Source: Chloroflexota bacterium
GTDB taxonomy: Bacteria > Chloroflexota > Anaerolineae > Promineifilales > Promineifilaceae
Direction of reading: 5' to 3'
DNA: 46,361 nucleotides
Assembly (NCBI GenBank): GCA_020629055.1
Contig: JAHDEB010000025.1
Location: 1-46,361 of the forward strand
Shown: positions 32,925 to 41,179 of the stretch, in pieces
How positions within the stretch are numbered: position 1 is the first letter of the stretch
How the letters are laid out: each line of letters begins with the position of its first letter
Position numbers and translations under genes: made by a program
Notes under the pieces: generated by a model
Told to the model about the DNA's origin: nothing
Database searches by the model: none
The model's input: only the letters and a program-made list of their open reading frames with translations

Positions 32925-33005
32925 GGGAAGTGGCGGAATTGGCAGACGCGCTTGACTTAGGATCATGTGCCTTACGGCGTGAGGGTTCGAGTCCCTCCTT
33001 CCTCA
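32925..33005 (+). tRNA. tRNA-Leu (anticodon UAG)
   Basis: This 81-nt class II tRNA has acceptor arms GGGGAAG and CTTCCTC with discriminator A, and a D-arm with GGCAGACGC. The anticodon loop CTTAGGA gives UAG, reading CUN leucine codons. It has a short variable stem (TGCC/GGCG region) and the T-arm GAGGGTTCGAGTCCCTC. CCA is not encoded. A consensus promoter lies just upstream and a terminator just downstream, so it is a single-gene transcript. Confidence 0.95.
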
Positions 33006-33018
33006 CACTTTTAGAATA

Positions 33019-33048
33019 AAAAAGCGTTGCAATTGCAACGCTTTTTTA
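33019..33048 (+). terminator. Terminator of tRNA-Leu
   Basis: The fully palindromic stem AAAGCGTTGC / GCAACGCTTT (loop AATT at the centre) is followed by a T-run and preceded by an A-run. It can therefore stop transcription in both directions. It starts about 15 bases after the tRNA. Confidence 0.92.
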
Positions 33049-33204
33049 TATCTTGGGTGATTTACGGCAGTTCAAGAATTGCCGCATTAATAAAAATCAT
33101 CTTACCAGCCATCCTGCAAACGTATTCCCTAAAAGATTTTTTTTGCACGATTGGCTAAAAACCGAGCAGAAAGGTTTCAAAAAGAGCAGTTAAAGAGGTG
33201 CACA

Positions 33205-34668
33205 GTGACACTAACAGTTACAAAACAAGAAGATGAGCAGCGCCAAATGGCGATGAGCATTGAAGTAGATGACAAGAGAGTCGTCGGCGAAATGAAAAAG
33301 ATCGCCCGTAAATTGGCAAAAAATATGCGGGTTCCTGGTTTCCGACCAGGAAAAGCCCCGTTCAGAGTTGTTGCACAACGCATGGGCGAAGAAAGCTTGC
33401 GAGCACAAGCTATCGAAGACATGTTGAATGATGTGATCTTTGAAGCGATGCAACAAGAAGAAATTATTCCATATGCACGGCCGTCATTGACCGATATGGA
33501 AATTGAGCCAACTAAAATCGACATTGTTGTGCCACTGGAGCCGGTTGTAACGCTAGGTGACTATCGGGAACTGCGCCGTGAACTTGAACAACCAGAAGTG
33601 TCTGATGATGCGGTTCAAGAATCAATTGATGCATTTATCGAGCGTAAAACAACAACGGAACCGATTGAAGATCGTGCGGCCGACAACGGCGACATGATTA
33701 AAATTTCCGGAAAAGGTGTTTTCGCAGAAGCGGCCGAAGGCGCTGAGAGTGACGAGCCAGAAACCTTCTTTGAAGAAGCTGACGGCATCGAAATGCTTCT
33801 TGACGCAGAAAAAACTTTCCCAGGCACAGAGTTTGTCCCTAATCTTGTAGGCAAATCTGTTGGCGATTCAACTGAATTTTCAATCACTTATCCAGATGAT
33901 TATGAAATCAGTGATTTTGCAGGGCGCCAAATTAACTTTAATTTAGATGTTCTAGAGCTTAATAGCCGGATTATTCCTGAACTAACAGACGAGTTGGTTA
34001 AAGAAGACGGTTATGACGACCTCGAAGACTTCAAGGCAAAGACCCGCAAAACGCTTGAGGATGCTGCGTTTGAAACGTTCCGTGGTGAAGTTTTGGACCA
34101 ATGGGTCGAAGACCTAAAAGAGGGTGCCAATTCAGTTTACCCACCAGGTGCTGTAGATGCAGAACTTGACGACCGACTAGAAGGATTTAAACAACAGATT
34201 TCATCTTATGGTTGGAAGTGGGAAGACTACATGAACATGCAAGGGGAAAGCGAAGACCAAATTAAAGAGAATTGGCGTGAAGACGCTACCAAGAATTTGG
34301 AAAACGGCTTGCTGCTTCGTGAATTTATTTCGGCCGAATATCTACGCCTAGAGCAAGAAGAGCTTGATGAGCTCGTTGATGAACGTCTAGAAAGCTTTGG
34401 CAGCGAAATGGAAGATGAAATGCGTGAATCGATGCGCCAAGTTTTAATGAGCGGCGAAAGCATGCAACGCATGAGCAATGAGCTTATGGTGCGCAAAGCG
34501 TTCGACCGTATCGAAGCGATCCTTTCAGGCAGCGCCCCAGATTTAGACGAGCTAAAAGCTGCAGCCGAGGCGAAAGAAGCTGAAGCCAAAGCAGAGGCAG
34601 AAGCGGCCGAAGAAGACGCGGGTGAAAGCGCGGATGAAGCGCCAGTTGAAGAAGCTGCGGCCGAGTAA
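33205..34668 (+). CDS. tig: Trigger factor (ribosome-associated chaperone and prolyl isomerase)
   Basis: This 487-residue protein meets nascent chains at the ribosome exit. The N-terminal ribosome-binding domain contains the signature VPGFRPGKAP. A FKBP-like isomerase domain follows (DNGDMIKISGKG through GRQINFNLDVLEL), then the long helical C-terminal arm domain. The last 40 residues are an Ala/Glu-rich acidic extension beyond the usual end. I place the start at GTG 33205, which has AAGAGG six bases upstream and yields the normal family N-terminus (MTLTVTKQ...). The frame is open back to TTG 33151, giving an 18-residue basic extension that is probably not translated. A terminator follows 70 bp after the stop. 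Trigger factor upstream of clpP is a conserved bacterial order. Confidence 0.93.
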   Translation: MTLTVTKQEDEQRQMAMSIEVDDKRVVGEMKKIARKLAKNMRVPGFRPGKAPFRVVAQRMGEESLRAQAIEDMLNDVIFEAMQQEEIIPYARPSLTDMEIEPTKIDIVVPLEPVVTLGDYRELRRELEQPEVSDDAVQESIDAFIERKTTTEPIEDRAADNGDMIKISGKGVFAEAAEGAESDEPETFFEEADGIEMLLDAEKTFPGTEFVPNLVGKSVGDSTEFSITYPDDYEISDFAGRQINFNLDVLELNSRIIPELTDELVKEDGYDDLEDFKAKTRKTLEDAAFETFRGEVLDQWVEDLKEGANSVYPPGAVDAELDDRLEGFKQQISSYGWKWEDYMNMQGESEDQIKENWREDATKNLENGLLLREFISAEYLRLEQEELDELVDERLESFGSEMEDEMRESMRQVLMSGESMQRMSNELMVRKAFDRIEAILSGSAPDLDELKAAAEAKEAEAKAEAEAAEEDAGESADEAPVEEAAAE

Positions 34669-34736
34669 TTTCTAAATCCTGATAAGATATTAATGTTCAA
34701 CCTAATGTAACGTTTATATCCTGAGTGTAATATTTA

Positions 34737-34768
34737 AAGCGTTATCCGGCTCGGGTAACGCTTTTTTT
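34737..34768 (+). terminator. Terminator of tig
   Basis: AAAGCGTTA and TAACGCTTT form a nine-base-pair stem with a GC-rich inner part, followed by a run of T. It separates tig from clpP, which therefore has its own promoter. Confidence 0.9.
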
Positions 34769-34938
34769 GTTAAAAAGGAACCAATTACCCCTGTTCCAGT
34801 TATTGTGTCGCTGGTAAAATCTATCGGTCGATGTCTTAACATCCGGGATTATCCCGACTCATTCATAAACATAATCAGGCGATTTAATGAAAAGAATCAT
34901 TATGCTAAGAAGCCTGTCTCAATAAGGAGTTAGCCAGC

Positions 34939-35550
34939 GTGGATCACATGCTCCCATCTTCAGTAATACCCTATGTCATCGAATCGACACCGCGAGGTGA
35001 ACGGACGATGGACATTTATTCGCTTTTGTTTAAAGAGCGGATTGTAATGCTAGGCACCCCCATTAACGATCAAGTTGCGAATGCGATCGTTGCCCAATTA
35101 TTGGTTTTAGCCCGGGAAGACCCTGCCAAGCCGATCCGTTTTTATATCAATTCACCCGGTGGCGCAGTTTACGCCGGCATGGCAATTTATGACACGATGC
35201 AGGCGATTTCCTGCCCCGTTTCGACCGTAGCCGTCGGTTTTACCGCCAGCTTTGGTACCGTGTTGCTCACCGCGGGTGAACCCGGTATGCGTTACGCCTT
35301 GCCAAACGCCACGATCCATATGCATCAACCTTTGGGTGGTGCTCAGGGCCAAGCTTCTGACATTCAGATTCAGGCACAAGAGATTCTCCGTTTACGGACA
35401 TCGCTAAATGGCATTTTGTCGAAACACACAAAACAGCCATTAGACAAAATTGTGACGGACACCGATCGTGATATTTACATGAGCGCGGCCGAAGCGATGG
35501 AATATGGTTTAGTTGATCAAATTCTGGATGAATCGGCTAACGATGGTTAG
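34939..35550 (+). CDS. clpP: ATP-dependent Clp protease proteolytic subunit
   Basis: This 203-residue serine peptidase forms the tetradecameric barrel that degrades substrates delivered by ClpX/ClpC. Catalytic residues are S104 in GFTASFG (the family more often has GMAASMG), H129 in IHMHQPLGG, and the aspartate in TDTDRDIYMSAAEA. The N-terminal axial loop region (VIESTPRGERTMDIYSLLF) and YINSPGGAVYAGMAIYD are typical. The start is a GTG at 34939 with AAGGAG nine bases upstream. The Met at residue 4 is less well placed. It is monocistronic, with terminators before and after; clpX is not in the window. Confidence 0.96.
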   Translation: MDHMLPSSVIPYVIESTPRGERTMDIYSLLFKERIVMLGTPINDQVANAIVAQLLVLAREDPAKPIRFYINSPGGAVYAGMAIYDTMQAISCPVSTVAVGFTASFGTVLLTAGEPGMRYALPNATIHMHQPLGGAQGQASDIQIQAQEILRLRTSLNGILSKHTKQPLDKIVTDTDRDIYMSAAEAMEYGLVDQILDESANDG

Positions 35551-35571
35551 AAAATCACCCTAAATTCGTGT

Positions 35572-35604
35572 AAAGCCCAGCTCCTGAGCTGGGCTTTTTT
35601 TTTG
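35572..35604 (+). terminator. Terminator of clpP
   Basis: AAAGCCCAGCTC and GAGCTGGGCTTT form a perfect 12-base-pair stem (loop CT) followed by nine T. It starts 21 bases after the clpP stop codon. Confidence 0.95.
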
Positions 35605-35747
35605 CGCCTATGCCGTTTTTTTATTTCAATCTAGATCATTCTGGGTCATTCCGTGTCTTTAGTTTAAAAATTCGGTTATGATCTGGATAAAAAGGGTGGC
35701 AACCGGGTGACTACTGGCCGTCAGCCCATGTTAAACTGTTTACACGA

Positions 35748-35756
35748 TGGTATAAT
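35748..35756 (+). promoter_or_regulatory. Extended -10 promoter of mreB
   Basis: TGGTATAAT matches an extended -10 element; the -35 region (around TTAAAC) is weak. Transcription would begin near 35763, giving a leader of about 40 nt that contains a small CTGAA/TTCAG hairpin (35765-35778) before the mreB start. Confidence 0.6.
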
Positions 35757-35804
35757 TCTGCGGTTCTGAAATCTTCAGAAATTTCGCATTAAACGGATAA
35801 AAGA

Positions 35805-36884
35805 TTGTTTTCATTTTTAAGCTCATTTCGCCCTCTAGATTGGATTCTGGGGCTATTTTCCCAAGACGTCGGTATTGACTTGGGAACAGCAAACACCTTG
35901 GTCAGTGTCAGAGACCGGGGGATCATCATTAACGAACCATCCTGGGTTGCCATTCGTAAGCGTACTCGCGAACCTTTGGCCGTTGGTGCTGAGGCAAAAG
36001 AAATGGTTGGTCGGACCCCGGCCGATATTATCGCCATTCGTCCCCTTCGTGATGGGGTGATTTCGGAATTTGAAATCACCGAAGCGATGTTGAACTATTT
36101 CATCAACAAAGTCCATGAACAGCTTTTGACCCCTTTTCCACGCCCCCGCGTGGTTGTTGGTATACCTGCCGGTGTAACCGAGGTGGAAGAAAGGGCGGTA
36201 CGTGACGCTGCGATTGCGGCGGGTGCACGTGAAGCCTACCTGATCGAAGAGCCGGTTGCGGCCGCGATTGGGGCCGGCCTGCCGATTATGGAATCACGCG
36301 GTAGCATGATTGTTGATATCGGGGGTGGAACGACCGAGGTTGCCATCTTCTCGATGGGTGGCGTGGTTGTCCGTCGGTCAGTGCGTGTGGCGGGTGACGA
36401 GATGGACGAAGATATCGTCGCCTATGCCCGTAACAAATATAATTTGATGATTGGCGAGCGAATGGCGGAACGGGCAAAAATTGCGGCCGGATCTGCTTTC
36501 CCATTACCAGAAGAGAGGACCATTACATTACGTGGTCGCAACTTGATTAATGGGCTCCCCCAATCTGTTGAAATTAGTAGTATCGAACTGCGTGAAGCGA
36601 TGGCCCCCAGTATCAATGTGATTGTTGATACGGTAAAAGACGCCATCGATGAAACGCCGCCAGAATTGGTGGCTGACCTCATGGAGTCAGGCATTTGCTT
36701 GGCTGGTGGTGGCGCCAAAATTCGTGGTCTAGACGATCGAATTGAAGACTCGGTTAAAATTCGGGTTTGGGTAGCCGATGACCCGATGACGTGTGTGGCC
36801 CGCGGGGCAGGCACGGTGCTAGAAGACTTTGACTATTGGAGCCGAGTTTTGGCAACTGATGATCGAAGCCGCCGCTTGAAATAA
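35805..36884 (+). CDS. mreB: Rod-shape-determining actin homologue MreB
   Basis: This 359-residue bacterial actin forms membrane-associated filaments that guide lateral wall synthesis. The phosphate-1 motif DVGIDLGTANT is at 21-31, followed by a connect-1 region. The phosphate-2 motif IVDIGGGTTEVAIFSMGG lies near 166-183, and the adenosine motif CLAGGGAKIRGLD near 302-314. The reading frame has no ATG before the conserved core. A TTG at 35805, after GGATAA, is the likely start and gives a hydrophobic/amphipathic N-terminal helix (FSFLSSFRPLDWILGLF) suited to membrane binding. Two terminators separate it from mreC, so mreB is transcribed independently of mreCD. Confidence 0.95.
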   Translation: MFSFLSSFRPLDWILGLFSQDVGIDLGTANTLVSVRDRGIIINEPSWVAIRKRTREPLAVGAEAKEMVGRTPADIIAIRPLRDGVISEFEITEAMLNYFINKVHEQLLTPFPRPRVVVGIPAGVTEVEERAVRDAAIAAGAREAYLIEEPVAAAIGAGLPIMESRGSMIVDIGGGTTEVAIFSMGGVVVRRSVRVAGDEMDEDIVAYARNKYNLMIGERMAERAKIAAGSAFPLPEERTITLRGRNLINGLPQSVEISSIELREAMAPSINVIVDTVKDAIDETPPELVADLMESGICLAGGGAKIRGLDDRIEDSVKIRVWVADDPMTCVARGAGTVLEDFDYWSRVLATDDRSRRLK

Positions 36885-36916
36885 AGCCATCCCCTAGACA
36901 ATTTGGTTTAAGCATT

Positions 36917-36953
36917 AAAAAGGATGACGGGTTTAGCTGGGCATCCTTTTTTT
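36917..36953 (+). terminator. First terminator after mreB
   Basis: AAAAAGGATG and CATCCTTTTT form a ten-base-pair stem around a 15-nt partly paired loop, followed by more T. The A- and T-runs make it potentially bidirectional. Confidence 0.9.
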
Positions 36954-36983
36954 ATTCACGTAATTGTTCAGCAGAGTTATTTT

Positions 36984-37007
36984 TGCCCCTAGATTGGGGC
37001 AGTTTTT
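36984..37007 (+). terminator. Second, tandem terminator before mreC
   Basis: TGCCCC and GGGGCA form a tight stem (loop TAGATT) followed by GTTTTT. It lies about 30 bp after the first terminator, making a tandem stop between mreB and mreC. Confidence 0.8.
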
Positions 37008-37107
37008 AGCGCTAAGCTTACGTCGAACGCTCATCCTTGTGTCAAACTGTACCAATCTGTTGATAAGCCTTTGGTGCTGCTAAACAATTACACATTCATA
37101 ATTAACC

Positions 37108-37992
37108 ATGCCAACCCAATCAAACGTCCGCCTGGGATTAATCATTTCACTTGTTGGTATCGCCGTATTCTTATTTATTGTCGATACCACGGGCAACACG
37201 CCGGGCCTACTCTCACTTGTTCGTGATCCCATATCTACAGTCAACTCTTGGTTAGCCCCTTCGGCCGATACGGTTTCGGACGTTTTGGCTGCACCAGCGA
37301 ATGTCCAGCTCGCCATCGAAGAAATCGAAAAGCTACAAGGGCAAGTGGCTCAGCTTCAGCGTGAGAATCAAGTTCTGCGCGAAAACGAGGGAGAGCTGGA
37401 GGTCCTACGCCGACTGTTTGATTACGCGACTGACTCCCCTGAAAATCAACGGATATTGGCAGATGTGATCGGCCGGGAGACGAACCCGTTGTTCCGCAGT
37501 ATTTTGATTAATCGAGGGACCAATGACGGGGTTCAGGTGGGTATGCCGGTCGATAGTGATCAGGGATTGGTTGGCCAAGTCTTCAGAACAACCCCAGATT
37601 CCGCAATGGTGATTCTAGTTATCGATAACGCCAGCGGCGTACCCGGGCGACTTAGCAGTTCTCGGGCGACCGGTTTGGTACACGGCACAGGGTCTGGTCA
37701 AGGGATGGAAATGGACTGGATTCCACTAGAAGCAAACGTAGAAATCGGTGATGTTGTTTTAACATCGGGGCTGATTGGACAGTTTGATCAGGGGATTCTT
37801 GTCGGCCGATTTCCACGCGGTCTTGTCATCGGCCGGGTAACCGAAGTGGAACGAAGCGATGCAGATATTTTGCAACGAGCCATCGTGCAGTCAGAAGTCA
37901 ACTTTAGCGACCTTGAACGAATCTTTGTGATTACTGATTTTCCAAAAGACGACATTACCCCGTTTGAAGACCCTCTTGGTCAAAATCAATAA
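37108..37992 (+). CDS. mreC: Rod shape-determining protein MreC
   Basis: This 294-residue protein links MreB filaments to wall synthases. It has a short cytoplasmic N-terminus and one transmembrane helix (about 8-26). A coiled-coil lies near 68-100 (IEEIEKLQGQVAQLQRENQV), and the extracytoplasmic double beta-barrel covers about 110-275 (DVIGRETNPLFRSILINRGT, then GMPVDSDQGLVGQV, and later GDVVLTSGLIGQFDQGILVG). All segments are in family order and the length is normal. It is separated from mreD by 12 bp. A short unstructured acidic tail ends the protein. No PBP2 or RodA gene follows in the window, unlike many mre operons. Confidence 0.95.
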   Translation: MPTQSNVRLGLIISLVGIAVFLFIVDTTGNTPGLLSLVRDPISTVNSWLAPSADTVSDVLAAPANVQLAIEEIEKLQGQVAQLQRENQVLRENEGELEVLRRLFDYATDSPENQRILADVIGRETNPLFRSILINRGTNDGVQVGMPVDSDQGLVGQVFRTTPDSAMVILVIDNASGVPGRLSSSRATGLVHGTGSGQGMEMDWIPLEANVEIGDVVLTSGLIGQFDQGILVGRFPRGLVIGRVTEVERSDADILQRAIVQSEVNFSDLERIFVITDFPKDDITPFEDPLGQNQ

Positions 37993-38004
37993 ACAGCCAC
38001 AAAC

Positions 38005-38514
38005 ATGAACCGTTCTACACTCGTCGCGATCCCCATTCTGCTTATTTTGGTGATACTACAAGTCAGCGTATTAACCGTCTTGCCATTTTTAGGGCAAGTC
38101 ATACAGCCGGTTGTACTTTGTGCGATCGCTTGGGGCATGTTACGAGGCTTATCAGATGGATTGGTTTGGGCCTTTATCGGCGGGCTTATGCTCGATTTAT
38201 TTTCAATAGGCCCTTGGGGAGCACAATCATTGGCTATGATGATTTCGGTCGCTTTGGCCGTTTGGATCGTCTCCACCTTACCCCCGCGCCGATTTTGGAT
38301 CCCCGGCATTATCGGAGGGATGTGTGCCGTTTGTTATCTGCTGCTGCTTACGGGAATTATTCAAATCAGTCCGTATGGCTCCCATATTTCATCGATGCCT
38401 GATGTCGGCCCCTTTTTTGTGGTACAAGGCACATCTATGGTTCTGTTCTATTGGCTTTTGTTTTTACTTCGCCAAACCCTCTATCCGCCTGAAATTACGG
38501 GGACCGGCTTATAG
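38005..38514 (+). CDS. mreD: Rod shape-determining protein MreD
   Basis: This 169-residue integral membrane protein has about five helices and the MreD-like motif GLSDGLVWAFIGGLMLDLFS followed by IGPWG. It acts with MreB and MreC in the elongasome. Its ATG lies 12 bp after the mreC stop. Its TAG stop is interlocked with the stop of the convergent glycosyltransferase gene (six-base overlap), with no terminator between them. Confidence 0.9.
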   Translation: MNRSTLVAIPILLILVILQVSVLTVLPFLGQVIQPVVLCAIAWGMLRGLSDGLVWAFIGGLMLDLFSIGPWGAQSLAMMISVALAVWIVSTLPPRRFWIPGIIGGMCAVCYLLLLTGIIQISPYGSHISSMPDVGPFFVVQGTSMVLFYWLLFLLRQTLYPPEITGTGL

Positions 38515-39519
38515 TGGGCGTTGGGGCATATCTTTCCCAAGAATCGTTTTAACTTTATAGACTGTTTTATTTTGGCTTTCATAGTATGTCCGCACGACCA
38601 GTTCTGCGACCAGCCCGGTTACTAGAAACTGTACGCCTAAAATGATTGCCAGTATACCAAGCAAGAAAAGGGGGCGAGCACCAATTTGGTATGCGTGAAA
38701 CGCCTCTAGGCTAACAAACAGCCCTTTGTACGCTTTCCTAAATCCCAAAACGCCCAATATCGCTAATCCACCAAAGCCAGAGCCGATACCGATCCAACCA
38801 AGAATATGCATCGGCCGGTCTGCATAGGAACGCAAGAACAGGACAGTGACCAAATCGAGCAAAACTCTAAAGGTGCGGGAGATACCATATTTGGAAACCC
38901 CGGCGACACGCGGCCGGTGATTGACGGGCACTTCGACCATGGTATAACCGGCGTTGTTAACCATTTCCGGTATAAAGCGATGCATCTCCCCATAAAGGCG
39001 TAGATCGCGTACAACTTCATTTTTAAAAGCCCGCATCGAACAGCCCCGGTCATGTAGCTTGACCCCCGAAAAACGAGCAATCATCCAGTTGGCGATTTTT
39101 GAGGGGAGTTTGCGTAATAAAAAGCCATCTTGTCGATTGACGCGCCACCCGTTGACAACATCAGCCCCGGTCTCTTCGAGCTTCGCCATCATGGCTGGGA
39201 TATCTGCAGGATCATTTTGCCCATCTGCGTCTAGCGTTACGACGACATGGCCCGTTGAGGTATCAAAGCCGGCCGAAAAACCGGCCGTTTGACCAAAATT
39301 ACGTCGGAAAGATACCAGAACAACACGCGGGTCATCTGCGTGAAGCTGGGTAATGATTTCAACGCTCCGGTCTTTGCTCCCGTCATCCACATAAATCACT
39401 TCATAATCGATGTCGGTATCCTTCATCGCTTGGGTAATTTCCGTGTGTAGAGAAACTAGGCTTTCTTCCTCGTTATAGACCGGCACAACAATACTTAAAT
39501 CTTTATCTAATTCCTGCAT
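38509..39519 (-). CDS. Family 2 glycosyltransferase with C-terminal membrane anchor
   Basis: This 336-residue GT2 (GT-A fold) resembles dolichol/undecaprenyl-phosphate sugar transferases (DPM1, ArnC, GtrB). The nucleotide-sugar site shows VPVYNEEES, YVDDGSKDRS and the metal motif LDADGQNDP. An acceptor region has RFSGVKLHDRGCSMRAFKNE. Two transmembrane helices close the protein (about 230-255 and 270-300), as in GtrB-type enzymes. It probably makes a polyprenyl-phosphate sugar donor for extracytoplasmic glycosylation (inference). It stands alone on the minus strand, convergent with mreD; the 208-bp upstream gap is shared with a divergent sensor kinase. Confidence 0.9.
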   Translation of the reverse strand: MQELDKDLSIVVPVYNEEESLVSLHTEITQAMKDTDIDYEVIYVDDGSKDRSVEIITQLHADDPRVVLVSFRRNFGQTAGFSAGFDTSTGHVVVTLDADGQNDPADIPAMMAKLEETGADVVNGWRVNRQDGFLLRKLPSKIANWMIARFSGVKLHDRGCSMRAFKNEVVRDLRLYGEMHRFIPEMVNNAGYTMVEVPVNHRPRVAGVSKYGISRTFRVLLDLVTVLFLRSYADRPMHILGWIGIGSGFGGLAILGVLGFRKAYKGLFVSLEAFHAYQIGARPLFLLGILAIILGVQFLVTGLVAELVVRTYYESQNKTVYKVKTILGKDMPQRPL

Positions 39520-39727
39520 AAATTCGCCTTTTTAGGATTATTTAGAAGTTTAACATTAATACCAACGGGAATGTAATGTTATAAGGGAACAAGAATATAG
39601 AAGGGTCTGCAATGATCGACAATTAAGATCGAGTAAATACGAGCTATCTCGATTTACCATAAACACAGTTGACCCATTCCAAGCGGCCTATGTACCAACA
39701 GGTTTCTAGACTTTACACTAACGAACA

Positions 39728-41179
39728 ATGTCTGAAGAGAGAATAGATTCAACCCCGGAAAAAGAATCGACCCAAGCCTATACATTGCGCCTCATCGACC
39801 GCACATTTACCGTGGGGATTATTGTCACGGTCTCTTTGGCGATATTCTATTCATGGGGGGCAAAGGTTTTTGCCGCATTCGATGTGCCATTCTTTTCAAC
39901 AACCCAGACTTATATTGCAGCCAGGCTGTGCGTCTTTTGCTCGATCATTTTTGTCACTTGCAAGCACTTGATGACCCGAGATTGGGTTAAAACCGCGATG
40001 GGCCTTTTTATAAGCTGCATTCTAAGCGTTGCAATTACCGCCATCTACACACTGAATACCAGTATTTACGATCCGGTAGCCCAACTCTTTTATGTCGCCC
40101 TCGTTATCGCTTCTGTCTTTTTAGGCAGGCGCACCCTTTTCTTTATTGCAGGGACCGGTGTGGTCTTGAACTTCGTCTTTTTTTATGCAGTCACCAACGG
40201 ACTTTTTGAAACAAGTCATAAAATGCCAACACTAGATGACGTTGTGATTGACGGGGTCATTTTGACCATCACAGCAACGATCTTGATGATTACGGTCAAT
40301 GAGCTTATTCAAAATCGGTCAGAACTTGTGCGGTATCAAACCAATTTAGAAGAGATCGTGAGCCAGCGAACAGAACAGTATTATTCTGAACGGAATCGGG
40401 CGGAGGCTGCGAACAAGGCGAAAAGCCAATTCCTGGCTAATATGAGTCATGAACTGCGTACACCGTTGAATGCGATCATCGGGTACAGTGAACTGATTAG
40501 TGAAACGATTTCTGAGTTTGATAATCAAGCGGTTGCAAACGAAGTCGTCATCGATATCAATAAAATCACCTCATCCGGTAAAAACCTACTCTATTTAATC
40601 AACAACATTCTTGACATATCAAAGATTGATTCGGGGAAAATGGAAATAGATAGTGGGTACCATGCATTGCCAAAAATAATCGAAGAAGTTGTTATCTCGG
40701 TGAAGCCCCAGATGGTTTCAAAAGGTCTAGCGTTTGACTTAGACATTGTGGGGGAGGCCTTCAACGAAAATCTTTATGAGCTTGACCGGCAAAAAGTGCA
40801 GCAAGTGCTCATCAATTTATTGTCGAATGCGGTCAAATTTACAAATGAGGGAAGCGTAGCTTTACAGGTCAAGGAAGCCGGGCCCGATAAAGAGGGTGGT
40901 TCAAGCATCTCGTTTACAGTTACCGATACCGGTGTTGGGATTGATTCAAAGTTTTTACCCCATTTATTCAACCGTTTTGAACAAGAGGATAATAGCTTTA
41001 CGCGTCAGCATGACGGAAGCGGTTTAGGGTTGGCTATTTCACATCAGCTGGTCAAGATCATGTGTGGGGAAATACATGTGCAAAGCACAAAAGATGTAGG
41101 AACAATGTTTGTGGTCGTTTTGCCATCGGTCGCTTTGCCGATGCCCACACTTAAGAGTGTAAAACGATGTGCTAGCTAG
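39728..41179 (+). CDS. Membrane sensor histidine kinase, HisKA class I
   Basis: This 483-residue protein has six or so hydrophobic helices (28-45, 60-80, 90-110, 118-130, 136-156, 172-192) and no separate sensory domain. A coiled linker (200-230) leads to HisKA SQFLANMSHELRTPLNAIIG with H241. The HATPase_c domain has the N-box INLLSNAVKF, G1 DTGVGID, F-box FEQEDNSFTRQ and G2 GSGLGLAIS. All catalytic boxes are intact. No response regulator is adjacent, so it is an orphan kinase within this window. An inverted ATCGAG/CTCGAT pair at 39628-39653 lies 75 bp before the start. The stop TAG overlaps the convergent DadA-like stop in a shared CTAG. Confidence 0.92.
   Translation: MSEERIDSTPEKESTQAYTLRLIDRTFTVGIIVTVSLAIFYSWGAKVFAAFDVPFFSTTQTYIAARLCVFCSIIFVTCKHLMTRDWVKTAMGLFISCILSVAITAIYTLNTSIYDPVAQLFYVALVIASVFLGRRTLFFIAGTGVVLNFVFFYAVTNGLFETSHKMPTLDDVVIDGVILTITATILMITVNELIQNRSELVRYQTNLEEIVSQRTEQYYSERNRAEAANKAKSQFLANMSHELRTPLNAIIGYSELISETISEFDNQAVANEVVIDINKITSSGKNLLYLINNILDISKIDSGKMEIDSGYHALPKIIEEVVISVKPQMVSKGLAFDLDIVGEAFNENLYELDRQKVQQVLINLLSNAVKFTNEGSVALQVKEAGPDKEGGSSISFTVTDTGVGIDSKFLPHLFNRFEQEDNSFTRQHDGSGLGLAISHQLVKIMCGEIHVQSTKDVGTMFVVVLPSVALPMPTLKSVKRCAS

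Noticed and set aside
33151-33204. Upstream extension of trigger factor from TTG 33151
   Set aside because: GTG at 33205 has a well-spaced AAGAGG site and gives the family N-terminus; the extension is basic and atypical.
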